DNA of 64,000 bases from Isoetes taiwanensis (taxonomy: Eukaryota; Streptophyta; Lycopodiopsida; Isoetales; Isoetaceae), in NCBI GenBank assembly GCA_021234155.1, contig JAJEKV010000072.1, positions 3,248,299-3,312,298 on the forward strand, read 5' to 3'. Of the stretch, positions 30,008 to 40,269 are shown in pieces. Made by a program: the position numbers and the translations under genes. The number at the start of each line of letters is the position of its first letter. Positions within the stretch are counted from its first letter, which is position 1. A model generated the notes under the pieces. It was not told the origin of the DNA, did no database searches, and saw only the letters and a list, made by a program, of their open reading frames with translations.

Positions 30008-30689
30008 CCATGAAAACAAACATAAGTAAAGTTTAAGGGCCTAAATAAATAGATAGATACTTACTAAGAAGCTTCAGTATTGCAATTGAACACGAGGAGG
30101 ACTTAAATTTTTGTTTGGCAAAACGTGAAGTTGAAACAAAACTTTGATTTAGTTGTAACTTGACTAAGGAATGGCATAAGAACACATGGTGAGAAGTTTT
30201 AATGTTTCGTTGGTAGCTTAAGCATAATTTATATGACCACATTCATAAAATATGTACAGGATTCTAATGCACACAAGAAGCCAAAGTCATAATTAGTTTT
30301 CAATATCTAGCACAGGATGCCAAAGCCAATATATATCACGGTACAAATTTTAGCATATTGTTCATGAAAATCTCTATGCACAAAATACCTAGAGCATTTA
30401 ACATCTATTCATGAAAATGTTTATGCATGAAACCTTTTTATTTTACAGATCCCTCAATTACACTCTAGGGCTTTTGGATGAATGGATGAAGAGAATAGGT
30501 GCTCCGTGTGCATTTGAAACTGCAAACGGATACAACAATTGTTTGGTTTAAAATATAATCAATTTGAAATACATAACAACATTCTAGAAATTTGCGTACC
30601 TCATCTATGAATGTTTTACGTGTAGGTTCCACAGGGCATAGAACATATGATGTCGATTCTATTGCTCAAGAAGCGGAGACAAAAGAGCT
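30008..30689. other. AT-rich spacer
   Basis: No gene, tandem repeat or hairpin noticed. An in-frame minus-strand stretch at 30033-30242 has no coding character. Confidence 0.4.
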
Positions 30690-31125
30690 TCTAGCTATGA
30701 ATCAAAGATGATGCCCAAGATGCATGTGCATTTGGGTCACATCCTGCGGCCGCCTCCTTCTGGCTACAATAGCCGGGTTTTGCAATATGCGACCATAGGG
30801 TCACAAAAAATCCATCATATGCTGCAACAGCAGAAAACCGCCTGGAATCCATGAATATCCCAAAGAAGATGGAACATTCGCGTTTGTTTCCACTAGGTCT
30901 CCACAAGAAGAAAAAAGCTTAATAAAGAGGTCATCCAAAACGAAAAGAACTGAGGTCATTCCGCAACATAAGGGATTGTAGCTGTCTGCCATGGAGGTCC
31001 TCCTTCTCTAAGCAACCTCTTAACAGATAGTATGCCTTATTTCTTGATAATGGAATACCTCTTTGTGCTAAAATCGGAACGGCCCATTCAAGATGCTTTC
31101 GTTCACAAAGCCTATTCACTTTTTT
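30690..31125 (-). pseudogene. PPR gene fragment
   Basis: The minus strand reads LCERKHLEWAVPILAQRGI, LSRNKAYYLLRGCLEKEDL and HGRQLQSLMLRNDL, then after a stop/frameshift LFSSCGDLVETNANV. This is the N-terminal, first-repeats portion of a PLS-type PPR protein; the intact gene at 52590-54722 starts similarly (LSKLCKTGTLDEAI, NEVYCLLQACEKKKDL, GRLVQNLM). It is truncated at both ends and broken, so it cannot encode an RNA-binding protein. Confidence 0.7.
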
Positions 31126-31595
31126 CGGCGGTGATAGGACATTGTCAAATGGGTTTCAAGTGGTTGTGGAAAGAGCGCCGGGATCTGGGAAAAGCCCGCC
31201 TTCAATCCACGGAATCTTTCCACAAAAACCCGTATCTTGAGGAACACTAAAATTCAATAAAAGTTTAGTCCTCAAGGCTGAAAAATCAAGAAGCAAAAGC
31301 TAAATCCGATCTCCGTGACAAAATGGAGCTGATCCGGAGCTCAAGACGTAGGCGATTTCTACAAAAACCCAAGTGAATATTGGTATGCCAGAGGACCCTG
31401 CCATTGCAAAACTACCATAGAAGCCATAGCCATAACTTCCATAGCCATAAGAATAGAACCCTAAAGTAGAGCTCCCAAATCGAACCCTAAAGTAGAACTC
31501 TCGAGATCTTGCATGCCATGATTTTGAAGCTTAAAAATAAAAAGGGTCTTAAACCATTGGAAAAGATCATAAAACTAGTCTAAAATTAGTGCACT
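31126..31595. other. Spacer, no gene
   Basis: Includes a short tandem phrase CCATAGCCATAACTTCCATAGCCATAAGAATAG and two copies of CCTAAAGTAGA(G/A)CTC around 31420-31505. No coding signal. Confidence 0.4.
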
Positions 31596-31715
31596 TGTAT
31601 GCGCACTCTAGATGTACGCATTAGTACATCCAATTGCATACGCGATGAAATCATAGCAAAACCATATGCAAAAGCGTACAAAAATACAAAAGGAACCCCC
31701 TGATATAATGCTACA
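31596..31715 (+). repeat. Repeat family B, copy 2
   Basis: GTGCACTTGTATGCGCACTC, TAGATGTACGCATTAGTAC, AAATCATAGCAAAACCATATG, AAAGCGTACAAAAATAC and ACCCCCTGATATAATGCTAC follow in the same order as in copy 1. It is the least degenerate of the three copies. Confidence 0.75.
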
Positions 31716-31782
31716 TATTCCTGCAATCTCAGGACCGGTTGCAACATACAGAGCCAAATTGATTTCCTAATATTGTCAGTTT

Positions 31783-31853
31783 AAAAAAAGAAAATTAAAA
31801 AAAAAAATAAAAAAAAAATAAAAAAAAATAAAAAAAAATAAAAGGAAAATAGC
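31783..31853. repeat. A-rich tract with A8T-type units
   Basis: Roughly 70 bp of A runs separated by single T or G, on the plus strand. Could be an old retroposon tail, but no retroposon body was recognised beside it. Confidence 0.8.
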
Positions 31854-31989
31854 TTTTCTGCCAAGTGTGGGGTTTGCTCCAATTTTTCCCCAAGTGACAT
31901 TTTAAGTAGATAATGGTTGATTTGTTAGAATGTGAGTAAAAAGCTAGTAATCGTGTCAAGATATGCAACACAAGATTGTAGGTAATGAA

Positions 31990-32310
31990 AGATGCACCAC
32001 AAGAGAATGGCTATTAATGTCAGGAAAATCGTCAGTAGAGAGATTTTTTCCTGACGTTTATGCTGGCAAGTATAGTGACAATTGGTTTTCTGACGATTTT
32101 ATGTCAGATATGTTGTCATCTTATTCGTCAGAAAAGTATATGTTAAGCAATGGGTCATATAAATCGTCAGAAATGTAAAGCCAGAAAGAGCATTAAGGAA
32201 AGCATCAGAAGTTTCATCAAGCAAAACGTCAAAAACACGTCAGATCATGTGTCAGATTTATCGTTAGAAAATGCGTCATATTTTTTGTCAAAAGATAGCA
32301 CTATTACAAT
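31990..32310. repeat. Array of CGTCAG/CTGACG-type motifs
   Basis: In about 320 bp the heptamer-like CGTCAGA, or its complement TCTGACG, and one-base variants occur more than a dozen times (for example near 32027, 32051, 32090, 32129, 32164, 32238, 32249, 32262). Spacing is irregular, 10-40 bp. Not coding. The arrangement is like the subterminal motif arrays of CACTA or hAT elements, but terminal inverted repeats were not found. Confidence 0.6.
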
Positions 32311-32837
32311 TTCAGTCATAACATTTCATCCAAGAGTCTATTTTAGATGGACTTTGACGTTTTAAAAAGATATCTCCCCCATAAACTTAATCCTTAACTG
32401 GATCTGTAAATTTTCACTCCTAGCTAGTATTGTAGGTTTGAGCTTAGAACAAACTGGTAGATTCAAACCTCCTTAACTATGGAAAAATGTTGCATTTGAA
32501 CATGTTACAAGTTGAAACCTTGTGTCAAATCACTATTATTGTTATCCAACCATGGGAGCATCTTGTGGATCTTGAAAGATAATAATGGATGCATTATAAT
32601 GGATCCCTAAAATTACGTAGACACAACTCTCCTCTATTACGTAGAAATTTCTAGTGGGCAAGCCATTGTTGATAGCACCTTGTTTATGTGTGACAACCTT
32701 AGACAGGTAGAGGATTGATTGATCTCTTTTTTTTCATGTTTTACAAACAAGTCAACAAGTGTTTTTGGCAATTTACCCAAGTACTAGAATCAGCTCTAGT
32801 GGTCATGTTCATGCATGTTGTTATGTACATAAATACC

Positions 32838-32945
32838 ACAAATCTAAGCTATTTTTATTCCCAGATCTGAGCTATTTTAATTACAAGGCAAATAGGAGCT
32901 ATTTTAATTCCAAGGCAGATAGGATATTATTTTATTAAGATGCAC
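32838..32945 (+). repeat. Repeat family C, copy 2
   Basis: Matches 28431-28515 with an internal duplication of the AGCTATTTTAATTCCAAGGC phrase. Continues into unrelated sequence after TTATTTTATTAAGATGC. Confidence 0.6.
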
Positions 32946-33269
32946 AGTTTGCCATATGTTACCAAAATATCAAGCCCATCATAATACAAAACTTTTAGAG
33001 CCTCAGATACTTGACCTCTCGTTCTTTTAAGAGTCTTCTTAGCGACCCTGATTTGTTTGTTTTGTTTAACCTAAATCACCACTTGCTCCAGAACCAAGGA
33101 AACTGACAAAAAAAATAAGACTGATCATACAGCACGCATTTCTTCATTGTCAGTAATGTACAAATACAATTTCACCACAGGGACATCCAATCATGCCTTC
33201 CTAAGTTCCATGCCAAGGCAAGCCTGATCTTCTCTAGTGAGATCCTAGATTCAGACTTTTCTAATATGC
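32946..33269. other. Spacer downstream of the NUP85-like exons
   Basis: AT-rich. It would include the 3' untranslated region of the NUP85-like fragment on the minus strand. No polyadenylation signal stands out. Confidence 0.35.
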
Positions 33270-33389
33270 TTATAGTGCTTCTGTATCACCACGTGGCCTA
33301 GCAAGGAAAAGCTCTTGCAAACAACTCAACAAAAATTTTGTCTCATGTTCCGTAACCAGTACCCATTCTAGCCACTCCAGTAGTCCAAC
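33270..33389 (-). pseudogene. NUP85-like terminal exon
   Basis: Acceptor TTATAATGCAG at 33390 and a phase-0 exon of 120 nt encoding VGLLEWLEWVLVTEHETKFL and LSCLQELFLARPRGDTEAL before TAA at 33270-33272. Plant NUP85 proteins end with a motif of the kind ETxxLLxxLQELxxARxRxD, which is kept here. It joins the exon at 33896-34007 in phase. Nucleoporin NUP85 is a scaffold subunit of the Nup107-160 (Y) complex of the nuclear pore. The family identification is from recall of motif order. Confidence 0.55.
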
Positions 33390-33539
33390 CTGCATTATAA
33401 CATGAAGGTCACATTCAATACAACTACTTGATAGTCAAATGACATTAAAATAACCACGTAACCAAAGGTTCAGGGAAAGACATAGCTAATATAGACATAA
33501 CGATTACAAAACTTTTCTAGAACAAAAAGAAGATAATAT

Positions 33540-33650
33540 TAAGATTAACATATCGCGCCTTGCAGTAACGAAATCCAGAAACGCAGTGGTGTTGTGCCCA
33601 GATGCAAAAGCTGCAGTGGTCAAAATGTCATCTATTACATGACAATACAA
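33540..33650 (-). other. Possible extra exon-like stretch
   Basis: A minus-strand stretch reading TAAFASGHNTTAFLDFVTA is preceded by CCACTGCAG and is open across at least 110 nt. It lies between two NUP85-like exons that already join in phase, so it may be an intron-borne fragment of another gene or a skipped exon. Confidence 0.25.
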
Positions 33651-33895
33651 AAAGAGTTGTGCTTGGAATAGCAAAGTGATAGGGCATTGACAAATGCAAT
33701 CATGCACTTTTCAGACCCAATGCCTACAAGCTAGCTTAAAGTTATTCTTCAGTTCATGAATAGATACTACAAAAATAGATGCAGTATATTGCTTTCCCAT
33801 GTTAAACTATATTATGACTTTGTTCTAGCTGTATTGAGAACTTCGTTTTGTTTCATGTAAATTACACAGAATGACCTCCAACAATTCGAACCAAC

Positions 33896-34007
33896 CTGCA
33901 GCGAACAGTTGACAACAGCCCTTCGTAAAAAAGTAACATTTTGCAAATGGAATTCCTTCTCTCGAGCTTCATGTATGCTCTGCAAAGAGCTCTTAAACTC
34001 TCCATAC
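33896..34007 (-). pseudogene. NUP85-like exon
   Basis: 112-nt exon bounded by TTCATCTGTATAG/G and CTGCAG/GTTGGT. It encodes YGEFKSSLQSIHEAREKEF and a further helical stretch; the sequence FLxRYxxFKxSLQ spanning this and the preceding exon is characteristic of plant NUP85. It receives the preceding exon in phase 2 and passes to the terminal exon in phase 0. Confidence 0.5.
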
Positions 34008-34383
34008 CTATACAGATGAAGAGCCAAAGTTAACAAATGCCAAGTCCTTAAAACTGTCATGACCATGCAGTAAAAAAAATGTCACGACAATATCACAGCC
34101 TAAAGCCTACATGGATTGAAAAGGAACGAGTAATAGACGTCATAAAAACTTATGGCTTGCTATAACCACGAGATACAATCAATTTAGATTCTTCGAACAG
34201 CAAATCTCATATTACTTGAATTTACTAGTCCTTCTAATTAGAGCTATATACATTCTTCATTTCAAATCAAAGACTTGCGATAACTATGCCAATTACAAGA
34301 CACCTACATGATGTTCTGCCCTAAAGGTATATTTGTACTTTACTCTTCTCATATAACAATAAGCATGTGAGATAAATTATTAC

Positions 34384-34471
34384 CTCTGCAAAAAAGTGAG
34401 GCGACCTGAAAGAGTATCTCCAGAACCCAGCAAATCTAACAAGGCCTCCAAACAGAGGGGTGTGCTCAAAT
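34384..34471 (-). pseudogene. NUP85-like exon
   Basis: 88-nt exon between CTACATTAG and AG/GTAATA, encoding LSTPLCLEALLDLLGSGDTL and SGRLTFLQR. The LLGS...FLxRY module is shared with plant NUP85. Splice phases agree with the next exon (AG/G giving Arg). Confidence 0.5.
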
Positions 34472-35200
34472 CTAATGTAGGCCATCCTTTTTTATGCATT
34501 TTCCTTGTTCTTCATCTCTCAAGAAGCTCTCAATAAATAAATCAATTGGTTCTTCAGACAGGGCTTCTACGTTTGTTAATTTTGGCACCCATTCTGCACA
34601 AGCTTCTCCTTTCAGCCAATGTAGAAGAACTTGTAGTCAGACTCAGAATACATAGCATAGCACAACATGTCTAAAACAAATTCCACACTCATCAGAGAAT
34701 AAAGAATAATAACAAAAATTGTAAACCAAGATCAGTGCTTACATCAAGTCTGCTTGAGGCAGAGCTTATCATCACAATCGTTGAGCCTGCAGCACCAGGC
34801 CTGAACAGAGGAAGCATAGCCTCTGTAAGCCGTTTTGCCCCATAATAATTACTTTGCATAACCGGCCTTGAATCTCTTGAATCCACTCCTGCATTATTTA
34901 TCTAAATAAGAAATTAGCTGTTAGATCTGCAGCATGGATACGAAACAAAAATTACTTATTAGGGCAAATGATCTTACAAGTATGTCGAGGCCGCCCAATT
35001 CATTTTTGACCCAAACAACAAATTCTTGTACCGAAATTGGATCAGTAACATCCAAAACATAAGACAGAACATGAACTCCTTCTTGGTTAAGCAAATTGGT
35101 GGCATGGCTTATTTTGTGAGGGCTTCTTCCTGTTAGAACAGTGGTAATTCCAAGGCTTCAAAGCTGCTTCACAATTTCAAGCCAGATCAGATTACACGTT
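34472..35200 (-). pseudogene. Short-chain dehydrogenase/reductase gene fragment lying among NUP85-like exons
   Basis: The minus strand shows EIVKQL-stop-SLGITTVLTGR (Rossmann beta2 region; TGA near 35157), DVTDPISVQEFVVWV and ELGGLDIL to a strong donor CTT/GTAAGA at 34978/34977. A second exon follows (34743-34901) with INNAGVDSRDSRPVMQSNYY, GAKRLTEAMLPLF and TIVMISSASSRLD before GAT/GTAAGC. A third, frame-broken piece near 34490-34600 has NVEALSEEP and a GWPTL-like end. This is the order in plant carbonyl reductase-like SDRs (salutaridine/menthone reductase type). NNAG and the ISS serine strand are present, the GxxxGxG loop is mutated and the YxxxK is not found. It is non-functional. Confidence 0.65.
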
Positions 35201-35434
35201 CACATTAAACAGGGCCTTTCTTCTTGTACAGACAAATTGACTGTTAAAAAATTCCAACCACCTGCACAGAGAAATAGCTACATGGCATCATTGAGGTGCA
35301 GGGAGGACGCAAATAGATTGTCACAGCAGCTACTTTATTGGATCAAATGGAGGACTAGCATATGGGCATCCAATTATCTCTTTAGAGTTATATGAATATT
35401 TGAAGGACAAATAAATCAGGGAAAAATAATCACA

Positions 35435-35696
35435 GATTATCCAACTAAAGTTTTGTAAGAGAAGCCACTCTGCTGATCTGTCCCAATTGCACGGAGATCA
35501 TAAAGATTGCAGACCTCTAATACCTAACAAAAAAATGAATAGAGCGGCTTAATGAGCAATGCTTAGCATGTTAGCTGAAAGAAACCCGCACCTTTAGAGT
35601 TACAAGATGATTTCCTGAAACTTCTTGTCTAACTAACACATTCTCAAGCATCCTTAGCCCTTGTTTAGAATAGGATGCAAGGTATACTGGAACCAA
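35435..35696 (-). pseudogene. NUP85-like exons, upstream pair
   Basis: Exon 35592-35696 (after TTTTGCAG, before AAG/GTGCGG) encodes LVPVYLASYSKQGLRMLENV and RQEVSGNHLVTLK. After a 68-nt intron the next exon starts at 35523 with VLEVCNLYDLRAIGTDQQ. The pattern QGxxMLExxLxRQxV...KxLExCxLYxL is that of the central part of plant NUP85. The second exon runs into a stop (TTGGATAA) near 35434, and the HWKHGRKG segment expected next is absent, so the gene is incomplete here. Confidence 0.5.
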
Positions 35697-35699
35697 CTG

Positions 35700-36845
35700 C
35701 AAAAGGACAAGCATTGAAAATGAAACAATAATCATCTTCAATCCATGCGTGAAAAAAATTGGCTACCGAGTATAATAATTTAACATCATTCTGCAATATA
35801 TGGTTAATAACTATGTTTAAAGTTCTGTGTATGGCTTACCAAAAGGAGGCCACTGACCATAAGGGCAACAAACATTCTGTAAATTCTTTTCCTGATGTAG
35901 TTGTTTATCCACAAAAAACGAACCAAAACCAGATCAGAAAAACATGTGATGTTGAAGGCTGCCTTAATGACAATAATGAGAAATGGGAAATTCATACTCG
36001 ACAATGATGATCGAACCCATCAACACATTTGTCGCAAGCCCAACAATGTTTACTGTGCTTCAGAATTTGTTATTAACAAATATTCTCTCGGTTGTCAAAG
36101 CACAAAACAAAGTAGCGACATTTCTAAGATACCTATATCATGCCGATACAAAATCAATGTATGCAACTAATAAGCCATTTTACCTCTGCCTCACATAGAT
36201 TAGCAATATAGCAAATCCTCCGGTGCAATTGATCGTTCATTGTTAAAACAACCAATTGATCTCAGAAGCTTTTGGATGCACCCGGTTAGCCGGTTTCGAG
36301 AATGGATGTCTAGCAACAGAAGCCACCGCCAGTTTACAGCCGACAGTGGGTTTTTAGCAGTCAGAGGCATATTCCAAGTATATACTGGCATATACATGGA
36401 ATATGCCACAAACCCACATAAACAAGGGTTTGCCCCCTTAGGGGCAACCCAAAAAATTCAAATTAAAATAAAAAATTGTATGCTTGCTTACTGCCCCCTC
36501 AAAAAAAATACAATAATGGTGCTGCAATTGTTGATAGAGAATACCAGTTACAAGCTTGAAGATTCATATCACATTATGCTCCTGAAACTGCTAGTTTAGG
36601 TTAATAACCTTTATTTTCGTCTAAAGTTATTAGATATTAAAGCTTAAAATACTGCTGCCCAACTATCATCATTAAAAAAAAAATTTCAGTGCTTTGCACA
36701 AGCTTTTAGGCGTCATATAGATCCGAAATGCTTCACCCAATTTAACTGTGCATGATATGACTACTACTTACATTTGTAACAACATTTGCCTTTATCTGTA
36801 CTCATTTTTACTTTGGCCAACATGACATTTAGATTCTAAGAAGAC
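35700..36845. other. Spacer with a short inverted repeat
   Basis: No gene supported. An 11-bp perfect inverted repeat GGCATATTCCA/TGGAATATGCC spans 36366-36407 with a 20-bp loop. GGGTTTGCCCCCTTAGGGGC at about 36427 is another GC hairpin of the family A-end type. Confidence 0.45.
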
Positions 36846-36931
36846 AGATTCGTTACTTGATCTTCATATTCTTGCTTATATTTCCCATCCATTTGCATTT
36901 CAGAGACCGTTTGCTCCAAGGCTTGGTTGCC
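36846..36931 (-). other. Isolated exon-like coding fragment
   Basis: Following a good acceptor (AATTTTTGACAG at 36932), the minus strand encodes GNQALEQTVSEMQMDGKYK and QEYEDQVTNLSS with heptad-like spacing, then stops. It looks like one exon of a coiled-coil protein and is another candidate gene scrap. The source gene is not recognised. Confidence 0.3.
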
Positions 36932-37793
36932 CTGTCAAAAATTTAGCAGCTTGAGGAGACAAAGATGCCGAGAGTGCTTATTTTCTTGATTTTTCTTGTT
37001 CTTTTTGTATTTTCTTGGTCTAAAACTACTCAGGTTCTTGAAATTTCACTGTCTGATCCAAATCTTTGGGCCAATCCTTTGCTACCTCTATAGAGAGCCA
37101 GCAATTTCTAGACTCCTGAGTGCTCAATATTCATATGGATACCAAAATTTTTGCAATTATCAGGAAAAAAACAAGAATCACCTGTGGTTTTTTTGAAGGG
37201 CTCTCCAACAGAACTCTAGAACTCATTGACCATTCAACAAGTATTTCTGGATAACTTATTTACCTTAGAATACTCCTTTGTTTCTAGCACAATGGAATTT
37301 GAAATTGAAATTAGCGACTCCTGGCTAGAAGAATTTGTGGGATCTAAAAAGGTTGCCCCTTCAGGTATATTTCGGGTTCATTGTGATTGGGCAGAATTCA
37401 AAATTTTTGTTGAAGTCTATTCTAAGCAAGACTCATCTCAATTGGAAGGTGATTCATGATGACAATTGAGGTTGCGATCTGATCTTTGTTCAAAAGTTTA
37501 GAGTCTTCTCAAAGTTATCGTTCTTCCCTGCTTTTCATTTTTTCCTTCTTGCGCTCCCCTGGTTTTATTAAATTCTCCATGTGTTTTGTTGTTTCCGGCT
37601 GCATTTTCCCTTATGGAATCCCCTTCCCCCTTCTCCCTTTTAGCCCTAAAAATTTGGCAATTCTACATGTCTTTGCCAATTTCCCGCCCTCTGATCGTTC
37701 TTCTCTGCTTCAACATCTTCATTCCTATCAAAAAAATTCCAAAAATTCATTTCTTTTTGAAAATTTTGCTAATCTGCTTCAAAAAAGAGCTCC
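36932..37793. other. Probable 5' region of the plus-strand LINE
   Basis: A 77-codon frame at 37226-37459 and pyrimidine-rich DNA (37500-37700) precede the LINE ORF1. Promoter or 5' UTR function is possible; the LINE 5' boundary was not found. Confidence 0.3.
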
Positions 37794-40269
37794 ATGGATC
37801 CTATATCTCATGAAGTTCCTATCTGGGATAACCTTTCTGCTGACCCTGACTGCTTTGGAGTCATGCATGACATTGATCCTGTTACTCAAAGGTCGACTCC
37901 ATATGGTGTTCTCATGCAAATGAAGAAATTCTATCGGATGAAGCTTTGGATACTATGCTCAAGCAAAACCTGCCCCTAGAAGATCGAAAAATGGTTCTCT
38001 ACAATCGCATTTCCTTAAACTTACATATTATAAATTCTAAAATCGAGTCTTTGTCCCATTCTGCTATTATTGTCAAGGTTAGCAAATGTGGTATAAAACT
38101 TGACAAACTTTATGCCTTTCATCTTAATATGCACACAGGTATTATTATTCACATTTTTTACTGGCTTAACCATCCATACATTATGATTGAATGTGGGAAT
38201 CCAAGGTCTGCTAATTTCTTTCTAAACTATGGACTTTTGATATTTGAGACTTCCCAACTTTGCTTCTTTAAAGTGGCACCCTAAACTTGATAATGAGATG
38301 ATGAGTAAACTATGTATTGCTTCCACATCTCGTTTCGGTCTGAATCCTATTTACTAGGATGAAGAATGCTTCAGGCTCCTTTTCAGCTCAATTGGTACCT
38401 AGATTTCCACTGAATACTCTCCATCGAGGCCTCCTAGATCTTTTGTGCAACTTGATCTGTCAAAAGATATTCCTTTATCCATCCCCATTAGAGATGCCTT
38501 TGGTGCAGACTCTTCTCTATTCTATTCTATTCTATTCTATTCTATTCTATTCTATTCTATTCTATTCTATTCTATTCTATTCTATTCTTTATCTCTCAAA
38601 TGGTCTGGATTGCCCTCACATTGTCAAAAATGTTTTCAAAGGCATTTTTGGTAGTCTGAATGTAAGGGAAGTACTAGGACAAATGAAGCGGTTGCATCAG
38701 GAGATAATGTTATATCTAAGTGCCAAATTGTGGATAAAACATCAGTGATTAGACCTTCTTAAAAAAAGATAATGGCCTTCGGCAAAATAAACATGACCAT
38801 TTCAGTACTAGGGGGGAGGGGAATAGATGAGAACCACTTTAATAAATTGACAGAGGGAGATAATTTCGACTGGATGAGAGTAAATGGCAGCTTCAAGAGA
38901 ATTAAAAAACAAAGATTAGCTCAGGAACAACATAAAGTGTCCAATGGGTTGGTTGATCATCAGGGCAATTACTACTCTCTGAATAAGAAGGGCTCAAATT
39001 CAATTCCTGCAAATGAACTGAAGCTTTTGGTTAAAGCAAAGCTCCTGTTCAATCTAATCCTGCTACAAAAAATTTGAATTTAGCCTTGAATAAAATCATT
39101 CAAGATGCTAAAACTAAGAACAAAGGACAACGTTCTTACAGCCTGATAGACTTCCCAATTAAGAACAAAAGTAAGAGTGGATCATTAACTATAAAAAATC
39201 AAGTAAAACAAAAAAAACAACTTCAGAACGTGAATATTCCTGCTAAAACTATTACTAAACCTAAGAAAGAAATTTCTCTAGATCTCAATCCTAATTCAGA
39301 GGCATGTCAACATTCAAAAGAAACACTTCAACAAAATCAAGTGACTCTGCAAGTGTCTGAGGATCCGAAGGTTATTATCAATGAGGAGTGTAGTCAACTA
39401 ACTGATGAGAATCAAGATATAGAAGATTCACAACAACAGGTAAAATGTTCAAATGCATACCAAGTATTGTCTAACCTCAATAATGAACAAGATAATAATT
39501 TGGATTTGAACATATCTATTGGTTTCATTTTATCTTCAACTCCTCCATGCAAGGGTGTTCCAGCTGTTCCATATAACCAGTCCTTTGCCTTTTTGCCTTC
39601 TTTGATTGATTTAGATACTCCTGCCATCGAGTTCATAAAGAACTTTTCCAATATTTCAGATAAATTTGCAGATCAGATGATCTCTCTATGGGAAGGGGTT
39701 TGTCATGGTAATCCATTTGTGGGGACCCCTCAGCTATTGAAAATACAGCGAGATTCAGTGCAAGAAATGGAGCCACCTTTGAATCAAAATGACATTACTC
39801 AAGAGACTGAATATGTGGCAGAAACTCCAGAAAATGGATGAAAGGATAGGAATATGGGGCTCAGAGACTTAACAAATATGCCTTCATCAAGGGTCCCTCA
39901 AAATGGAGATGAAACCAGGCAAGTCAATGTTTCTTCCATGAATAATTCTAAAATTAATAAGATGTTTCAATTTATTCTTGGGGGCTCTACTAACTCTAGT
40001 GATAGTGAGGACTTTGGGTGTGACAAAGAAAACTGGGATAAGGAAGAGTATTTACATGGCAGTCCTTCTACTGATACTACTACTTTAGTATGTGAAAATG
40101 CCAAAAGAAGAATAAAAATAAAAAGTGACCTGACAGAGACTTCAATCCTGATGGTTATGATAATACCCCTGCTGAGAGCACTTGAAGTAAGAAAAATAAG
40201 AAAGCCTCTAAAAGAGCTAGAAAGTAACTTGCCATCCCTTCCCTTCCTTTCTTATATTCCTCTTTATAT
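37794..40269 (+). pseudogene. L1-type LINE ORF1 (DUF4283 and zinc knuckle), fragmented
   Basis: The frame starts with ATG 37794 (MDPISHEVPIWDNL), shifts near 37910, and reads LSDEALDTMLKQNLPLEDRK, NRISLNLHIINSKIESLSHS, VSKCGIKLDKLYAFHLN and IECGNPRSANFFLNYGLLIF, the layout of the DUF4283 RNA-binding-like domain in plant L1 ORF1. After a long microsatellite a single CCHC-like knuckle (SHCQKCFQRHF...SEC) follows. The remaining C-terminal tail (39074-39841 and, in the same frame after a TGA, to about 40135) is Asn/Gln/Ser-rich and presumably disordered. ORF1 normally binds element RNA. Confidence 0.65.
38514..38590 (+). repeat. (TTCTA) pentanucleotide microsatellite inside LINE ORF1
   Basis: About 15 perfect copies of TTCTA. 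It lies between the DUF4283-like and zinc-knuckle parts of ORF1, so it expanded within the element copy. The same pentamer on the other strand forms the tail of the LINE at 25631 and the micro-insert at 42331. Confidence 0.95.

Noticed and set aside
28115-32310. CRISPR-like array
   Set aside because: Repeats are either simple-sequence or irregular short motifs without equal spacers, and the genome is evidently nuclear plant DNA.
38359-38748. Frame with repeated LFYSI units
   Set aside because: The repeat is the TTCTA microsatellite within LINE ORF1.
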